Shown here in pieces: positions 60,364 through 64,000 of a DNA stretch of 64,000 nt. This stretch comes from Leifsonia sp. ZF2019 (GTDB taxonomy: Bacteria > Actinomycetota > Actinomycetes > Actinomycetales > Microbacteriaceae). The number at the start of each line of letters is the position of its first letter. Position 1 is the stretch's first letter. Position numbers and translations under genes: made by a program. The notes below the pieces were generated by a model. It saw nothing but the letters and a program-made list of their open reading frames with translations, was not told the DNA's origin and ran no database searches. Where the stretch lies: positions 2,976,001 through 3,040,000 of the forward strand of contig NZ_CP065037.1 of the NCBI RefSeq assembly GCF_019924635.1. The letters are read 5' to 3'.

Positions 60364-60832
60364 AGCGCCCCTGCTCCGGTGAGGACCGGCTGAAGTCGTG
60401 CGTCTGAACCTGAGCGATGGCGCGTTCCAGCACCTGGATCGCGGCGTCGATGGCGGCGGGGTCGATCCCGGCGAGTGCGACACCGCGGACCACGGCGAAC
60501 GGGTCCGGTAGTCCGTCCAGCAGCCGGCGTCCGGACGGGGTGAGGGTGAGTTCGCGTTGTCGCTGGTCCGCCGGGGAGATCGTCTGCTCGACGAAGCCTT
60601 TGCGCACCAGGGTCGAGACGATGCCGCTGAGCGCCGCGCGTTCGGCATCGATGATGGGGCCGAGGTCGCGTTGCGCGGTCGGTCCGGCGTGGGCGAGGTG
60701 GCGGAGGACCAGCCACTGGGTCGAGCCGATGCCATGGGCTTTCAGGAGCGTCTCGACGGCCAGTCGGTTCGCGTAGTAGTAGCGTTTCGCCCAGGTGCCG
60801 AGGGAGTCCTTCTCGTCGGTCGTCGCGTTCAT
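60362..60832 (-). CDS. MarR family regulator
   Basis: A 156-residue MarR-type winged-helix protein (WLVLRHLAHAGPTAQRDLGPIIDAERAALSGIVSTLVRKGFVEQTI, then the wing DQRQRELTLTPSGRRLLDGL). ATG at 60832, 11 bases after the stop of the SDR gene, with AGGGG as ribosome-binding site. It is co-transcribed with the SDR and likely represses the operon through the palindrome at 61616. The stop codon touches the 17-bp repeats. Confidence 0.9.
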   Translation of the reverse strand: MNATTDEKDSLGTWAKRYYYANRLAVETLLKAHGIGSTQWLVLRHLAHAGPTAQRDLGPIIDAERAALSGIVSTLVRKGFVEQTISPADQRQRELTLTPSGRRLLDGLPDPFAVVRGVALAGIDPAAIDAAIQVLERAIAQVQTHDFSRSSPEQGR

Positions 60833-60843
60833 CTGCGCCCCTG

Positions 60844-61602
60844 TCACCACGGGATGCTCTGGTTCTCCCAGCGGGTGAACGTGCCGCTCGGTCCATCCGG
60901 GCCGAGCAGGCAGACGCGCACCACCTCACGGGACCCGTCCTCCACCGATTCGGCCCCCGCGAACGCGTTCAGGTTCGTGGCGGTGTATGCGGGCGACACC
61001 AGGTTCACCTTGATGTCGGTGTCCTCGAGCTCGACCATGATCGCCAGCGTGATGGCGTTCTCCGCCGCCTTCGACGCCGGATACACGGGGCCGAACATCG
61101 AGTGGTACGGGTAGCTCGGGTCGGCGTTCGCGGTGAGGGACCCTACGCCACTCGAGACGTTCACGATCCGCGCATCCGACGACCTCCGCAGCAGCGGGAG
61201 CATCGCCTGGTAGACCGCGAGCGTGCCGAAGACGTTCGTCTCCCACACCGTGCGGATCTCGTCCAGCGACGCCGTGCTGGCCTTGTTCGCCGCCGCGTAC
61301 CCTGCGAGGAAGTCCCCGTCGGTCCGGGCCGCGCGCGAGATGCCCGCATTGTTGACGAGCAGATCGAGCCGACCGAACTCGCCCTCGATACGCTCCCGGG
61401 CCGCACGAATCGAGGCGCCGTCCGTGATGTCGATCTGAATCGGGATGGCACCCTCACCGATCTCGTGAGCGGCAGCAGCCCCCTTGGCCGCGTCACGCGA
61501 GCCCAGGAGAACCGTCACCCCATTTGCCACGAGCTCCTTCGCCACCTGGAACCCGACACCCTGATTCGCCCCCGTGATGAGAGCAATGCGCGCGAATGTC
61601 AT
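60844..61602 (-). CDS. SDR family oxidoreductase
   Basis: A 252-residue short-chain dehydrogenase. TGANQGVG (residues 10-17) is the cofactor motif, SRDAA after beta-2 suggests NADP preference, NNAGIS and NVSSGVGS precede a Tyr/Lys pair in VYPASKAA. ATG at 61602 with AAAGGA seven bases upstream. It is the first gene of a two-gene operon with a MarR regulator and probably detoxifies a reactive carbonyl. The substrate is unknown. Confidence 0.92.
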   Translation of the reverse strand: MTFARIALITGANQGVGFQVAKELVANGVTVLLGSRDAAKGAAAAHEIGEGAIPIQIDITDGASIRAARERIEGEFGRLDLLVNNAGISRAARTDGDFLAGYAAANKASTASLDEIRTVWETNVFGTLAVYQAMLPLLRRSSDARIVNVSSGVGSLTANADPSYPYHSMFGPVYPASKAAENAITLAIMVELEDTDIKVNLVSPAYTATNLNAFAGAESVEDGSREVVRVCLLGPDGPSGTFTRWENQSIPW

Positions 61603-61615
61603 GACTCGTCCTTTC

Positions 61616-61629
61616 GTTCGGTACCGAAC
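61616..61629. promoter_or_regulatory. Palindromic operator of the SDR-MarR operon
   Basis: GTTCGGTACCGAAC is a perfect 14-bp palindrome beginning 14 bases upstream of the SDR start codon, a natural site for the co-transcribed MarR protein. Confidence 0.65.
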
Positions 61630-61806
61630 TAGTTTCGCGCGGTGCCGGACGAAGCGCAAGGGTTGAGGCGAGATGGGTGGAGGGCAGCGGTCACGGCGAT
61701 TGTGAAAGAGACTCGGGCCGGGGTCTCGGTGCGGCCAAGGCACACGCCCGGCGCGGCGGATGAATCGGCGTCACCCGACGATCGTCGCCGAGGGCGATTG
61801 GCCCGT

Positions 61807-61821
61807 CGGTGCCCCTGGAGG
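61807..61821. repeat. Left 15-bp target-site duplication
   Basis: CGGTGCCCCTGGAGG directly abuts the left end of the insertion sequence and is repeated exactly at 63124-63138, next to the right end. The right copy includes the 3' end of tRNA-Arg. Confidence 0.9.
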
Positions 61822-61893
61822 TGTCTGGGTTCACGACATAGGTCTCAGTTGATAGGTCCCTGGTGAGTCGGGACATGCGTCACAGTCGGTGGC

Positions 61894-63084
61894 ATGTCGA
61901 AGGCTCGGGTCGCCGTGATGAAGATCGTGTCCAAACAGCTCACCGTGACGGCGGCAGCTGCCGAGTACGGGTTCTCCCGCCGGCACCTGCATCGGCTGCT
62001 CGCACGCTACCGAGACGGCGGCCTGGACGCGGTCGAACCGCGCTCCCGAGCCCCGCACACCAGCCCGCAGCGAACCGCGGACGAAGTCCGGGAACGGATC
62101 CTGCAATTGCGAGCTGAGCTGATCGGGAACGGGTTGGATGCCGGCCCGGTCACCATCGCCTGGCACCTCGAACAGGAGAACCTGCAGGCTCCGTCGACCT
62201 CGACGATCCGCCGGACCCTCCACACCGCCGGGCTCATCACCCCGGAACCCCGGAAACGGCCCCGCTCCTCCTACCTCCGGTTTCAGGCCGCGCAACCGAA
62301 CGAGACCTGGCAGTCCGACTTCACCCACTGGCGCCTGGCCGATGGCACCGATATCGAGATCCTGAACTGGCTGGACGACCACTCCCGCTACCTGCTCTCC
62401 TGCACCGCACACCGCCCGGTCACCGGCGACGACGTGGTCACCAGCTTCCTGACCGCGACCGAACGGCACGGCATCCCTGCCTCCACCCTGACCGATAACG
62501 GCAGGGTCTACACCGCCCGGTTCGGCGGCGGCCGCAACGCCTTCGAATACCTGCTCCCCCTGCTCGGCGTCACCCAGAAGAACGGCTCACCCAGCCACCC
62601 GCAAACTCAAGGCAAGATCGAACGCTTCCACCAAACCCTCAAACGCTGGCTCACCGCACGGCCCGCCGCCGACACCCTGACCGAGCTCCAGACTCAGCTC
62701 GACGCGTTCCGGGAGCACTACAACGAGCACCGCCCCCACCGCGCCCTGAACCGGCAGACACCCGGGCAAGCATTCCGCGCCACCCCGAAAGCGCTCCCCG
62801 CCCAGGCCCGCACCCCCGGCCACTACCGCATCCGCTACGACCTCGTCGGAACAGGCGGCAAAGTCAGCCTCCGCCGCGCCGGCCGAATGCACCACCTCGG
62901 CATCGGCTACCACCACCGCGGAACCCGCATCCTCGCCCTCGCCGACGACACCACCGTCACCGTCATCGCCCTGAACACCGGCGAAATCCTCTCCACCCAC
63001 ACCATCGACCCCACCCGCAGCTACTGGCGCAACAACGAGAAAACCCCCGGCCGATGGCCGAGGGCTTCTTCACGTGAGACCTAA
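61894..63084 (+). CDS. IS481-type transposase
   Basis: A 396-residue DDE transposase. The N-terminal helix-turn-helix (KQLTVTAAAAEYGFSRRHLHRLLARYRDGG) is followed by an HTH_29-like segment and an integrase core with D in WQSDFTHW, D in LTDNGRVYT and E in GKIERFHQTLKRW. RALNRQTPGQAF is typical of the family. The C-terminus extends into the right subterminal repeat, so the stop codon lies within a probable transposase-binding site. Confidence 0.93.
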   Translation: MSKARVAVMKIVSKQLTVTAAAAEYGFSRRHLHRLLARYRDGGLDAVEPRSRAPHTSPQRTADEVRERILQLRAELIGNGLDAGPVTIAWHLEQENLQAPSTSTIRRTLHTAGLITPEPRKRPRSSYLRFQAAQPNETWQSDFTHWRLADGTDIEILNWLDDHSRYLLSCTAHRPVTGDDVVTSFLTATERHGIPASTLTDNGRVYTARFGGGRNAFEYLLPLLGVTQKNGSPSHPQTQGKIERFHQTLKRWLTARPAADTLTELQTQLDAFREHYNEHRPHRALNRQTPGQAFRATPKALPAQARTPGHYRIRYDLVGTGGKVSLRRAGRMHHLGIGYHHRGTRILALADDTTVTVIALNTGEILSTHTIDPTRSYWRNNEKTPGRWPRASSRET

Positions 63085-63118
63085 GACGCGACTCAGGTGA
63101 GACCTATGTCGCGACTCA
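63075..63118. repeat. Doubled right-end repeats of the IS element
   Basis: Two 21-bp copies lie in tandem: 63075-63095 and 63098-63118, each beginning TGAGACCTA and ending GCGACTCA, differing at two positions in the middle. The outer copy belongs to the terminal inverted repeat. Confidence 0.85.
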
Positions 63119-63126
63119 AGACACGG

Positions 63127-63198
63127 TGCCCCTGGAGGGACTCGAACCCCCAACCTTCTCCTTAGGACGGAGCAGCTCTTCCATTGAGCTACAGAGGC
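63127..63198 (-). tRNA. tRNA-Arg (CCT)
   Basis: A 72-nt cloverleaf on the minus strand. The acceptor GCCTCTG pairs with CAGGGGC, the anticodon loop GTCCTAA carries anticodon CCT, and the T-arm reads GGGTTCGAGTCCC. Discriminator A; CCA is not encoded (the next bases are CCG). It reads AGG codons, rare in a genome this GC-rich. The IS element sits directly beyond its 3' end but leaves it intact. Confidence 0.93.
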
Positions 63199-63239
63199 CA
63201 GCCCATCGAGTCTAGCGAAACCGACGCGAGGAGCAGGAA

Positions 63240-63737
63240 TCACGCCGCGGGGGCGAGGTAGTCCTCCCAGTCGGGTTGGGAGATCTCGGTGCCGCGGACC
63301 ATCCAGGAGGCGTCGTGGGGCGCGCGGGGGGTGACGGCGAGGGTCCAGCCCATTTCGGCGGGGGTGCGGTCGCCTTTGAGGTTGTTGCAGCGGAGGCAGC
63401 AGGCGACGAGGTTCTCCCAGCTGTCGCGGCCACCGCGGGAGCGGGGCTGCACGTGGTCGATGGTCGTGGCGGACTTGCCGCAGTAGCCGCAGCGGTGGAG
63501 GTCGCGGCGGAGGACGCCGCGGCGGCTGACGGGGACGGCGCGGCCGCGTGGGAGGCGCACGTAGCGGGTGAGGAGGATGACAGAGGGGCGCTCGAAGCTG
63601 CCCGAGATGGTCCAGACGGGGTGGTCGGGGTCGATGGAGAGCACGGTGGCCTTGTGATTCATCACGAGGACGAGGGCGCGCTTGAACGAGACGACCGCGA
63701 GGGGTTCGTAGCCGGCGTTGAGGACCAGAGTCTTCAT
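63240..63737 (-). CDS. HNH endonuclease
   Basis: A 165-residue HNH-family nuclease. The zinc-binding Cys pairs (CGYCGK and CCLRCNN) frame the catalytic TIDHVQPRSRGG and the Asn/His motif ENLVACC. The N-terminus MKTLVLNAGYEPLAVVSFKRAL and LTRYVRLPRGRAVPVSRRGVLRRD are typical of a conserved actinobacterial HNH protein. ATG at 63737 with GGAAGG upstream. Its biological role is not established; there is no phage context. Confidence 0.9.
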   Translation of the reverse strand: MKTLVLNAGYEPLAVVSFKRALVLVMNHKATVLSIDPDHPVWTISGSFERPSVILLTRYVRLPRGRAVPVSRRGVLRRDLHRCGYCGKSATTIDHVQPRSRGGRDSWENLVACCLRCNNLKGDRTPAEMGWTLAVTPRAPHDASWMVRGTEISQPDWEDYLAPAA

Positions 63738-63786
63738 CTGCGACCTTCCGGGAGGGCGAGAGGGGTGGGGGTGGACGCTGCAGGGC

Positions 63787-63821
63787 AAACAAAAAGGGCA
63801 CTGTCCGTGCGGACAGCGCCC
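63787..63821 (-). terminator. Intrinsic terminator with U-tract
   Basis: On the minus strand a GGGC-CTGTCC stem with one internal mismatch (63796-63821, GCAC loop) is followed directly by TTTTTGTTT (63787-63795). This is the only classical Rho-independent terminator seen in the window. It lies between the unsampled upstream region and the HNH gene, so it either ends an upstream transcript or attenuates HNH expression. Confidence 0.85.
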
Positions 63822-64000
63822 AATGAAGGAACGACAGGGTGGTGGTGACGCACCACGCGATGGTGGAGGCAGGGCTCCACATGGTGGCGGCAGGCGAAGA
63901 AGTCGCGGCGACGCTCCACCGACGGGAGGCCGCGCTCGGCCCGTCGGGTCGCCCTCAGCGACCAGACTCCGGGCGGAACAGCAACCGGATGACGCGGCAT

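Larger units (their letters stand above)
61822..63123 (+). mobile_element. IS481-family insertion sequence, 1302 bp
   Basis: A complete element. Both ends begin TGTCT and match over 22 of 26 positions, sharing CGACATAGGTCTCA. It carries one transposase gene and is flanked by exact 15-bp direct repeats. Each end has a second subterminal copy of the 21-bp repeat (61864-61884; 63075-63095). The terminal TG...CA and single DDE ORF fit IS481. Intact ends and ORF suggest recent insertion. Confidence 0.92.

Noticed and set aside
61642..61866. 74-codon ORF between the SDR operon and the IS element
   Set aside because: It runs across the IS boundary, so it cannot be an ancestral gene, and it has no recognisable domain.
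61807..63138. tRNA attL/attR pair of a genomic island
   Set aside because: The repeats abut both terminal repeats of the IS exactly and enclose nothing else, so target-site duplication is the simpler explanation.
63734..64000. His-rich 88-codon ORF as a his-leader peptide
   Set aside because: No histidine biosynthesis gene follows; the next gene is an HNH nuclease, and the His runs come from GTG/CAC-rich sequence.

Overview
The window is a GC-rich chromosomal stretch from an actinobacterium. Several things point to the Microbacteriaceae, with Leifsonia or a close relative most likely: the galU / formyl-THF cyclo-ligase / FmdB / mscL neighbourhood, many GTG starts, many apparent leaderless promoters (a TANNNT hexamer 6-7 nt before the start codon) and LAATG-type wall anchors. 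The family assignment is inference. No rRNA, CRISPR array, phage or replication origin was seen. The window holds 63 intact or partial protein genes, one frameshifted gene, two tRNAs (Ala-CGC, Arg-CCT) and one complete IS481-type insertion sequence.

Layout. 1-9.7 kb: end of a DUF559 protein, an aldo/keto reductase, a TetR-controlled membrane permease, a TetR/hydrolase pair divergent to an SDR with a near-perfect operator between them, an acyl-CoA dehydrogenase homologue, an M24 peptidase coupled to a DUF445 protein. 9.9-16.6 kb: a giant kinase-aminotransferase fusion, a LysG/LysE-type divergent pair, an AraC regulator and an MFS exporter. 16.8-21.7 kb: a xylan locus, with a secreted wall-anchored GH10 xylanase divergent to an intracellular GH51 arabinofuranosidase. 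22-27.6 kb: tRNA-Ala, galU, folate enzyme, mscL and a MazF-type toxin-antitoxin pair. 27.7-33.4 kb: an ArsR-MFS operon ending in a 1253-residue helicase-like protein whose Walker A lysine and Walker B glutamate are both missing. 33.4-39.4 kb: an EmrB-type exporter, a FadR-type regulator with lldD, an Excalibur protein, a methyltransferase and a DsbA-like thioredoxin.

39.5-43.6 kb is a poorly understood envelope locus: two tandem TetR genes divergent to a membrane protein and a tightly coupled DUF6230-DUF6114-secreted protein operon, with two different classes of operator. 45.9-50.1 kb has a second LAATG-anchored protein, a desaturase and an FAD monooxygenase preceded by a sequence resembling the rifamycin-associated element, so probably a Rox-type rifampicin monooxygenase. 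50.7-58.5 kb is a five-gene catabolic operon (MHS transporter, amidohydrolase, TPP decarboxylase, ureohydrolase, 2-hydroxyacid dehydrogenase) with a divergent Lrp/AsnC regulator; the gene set suggests breakdown of a guanidino acid.

58.5-64 kb: a short LysR-HTH protein, S4 and ArfB translation factors, a frameshifted RibD/DHFR-like gene, a MarR/SDR operon, the IS481 element sitting exactly at the 3' end of tRNA-Arg with a 15-bp target duplication, and an HNH endonuclease gene preceded by a classical U-tract terminator. All function calls come from reading the sequence and recalling families; no database search was run.
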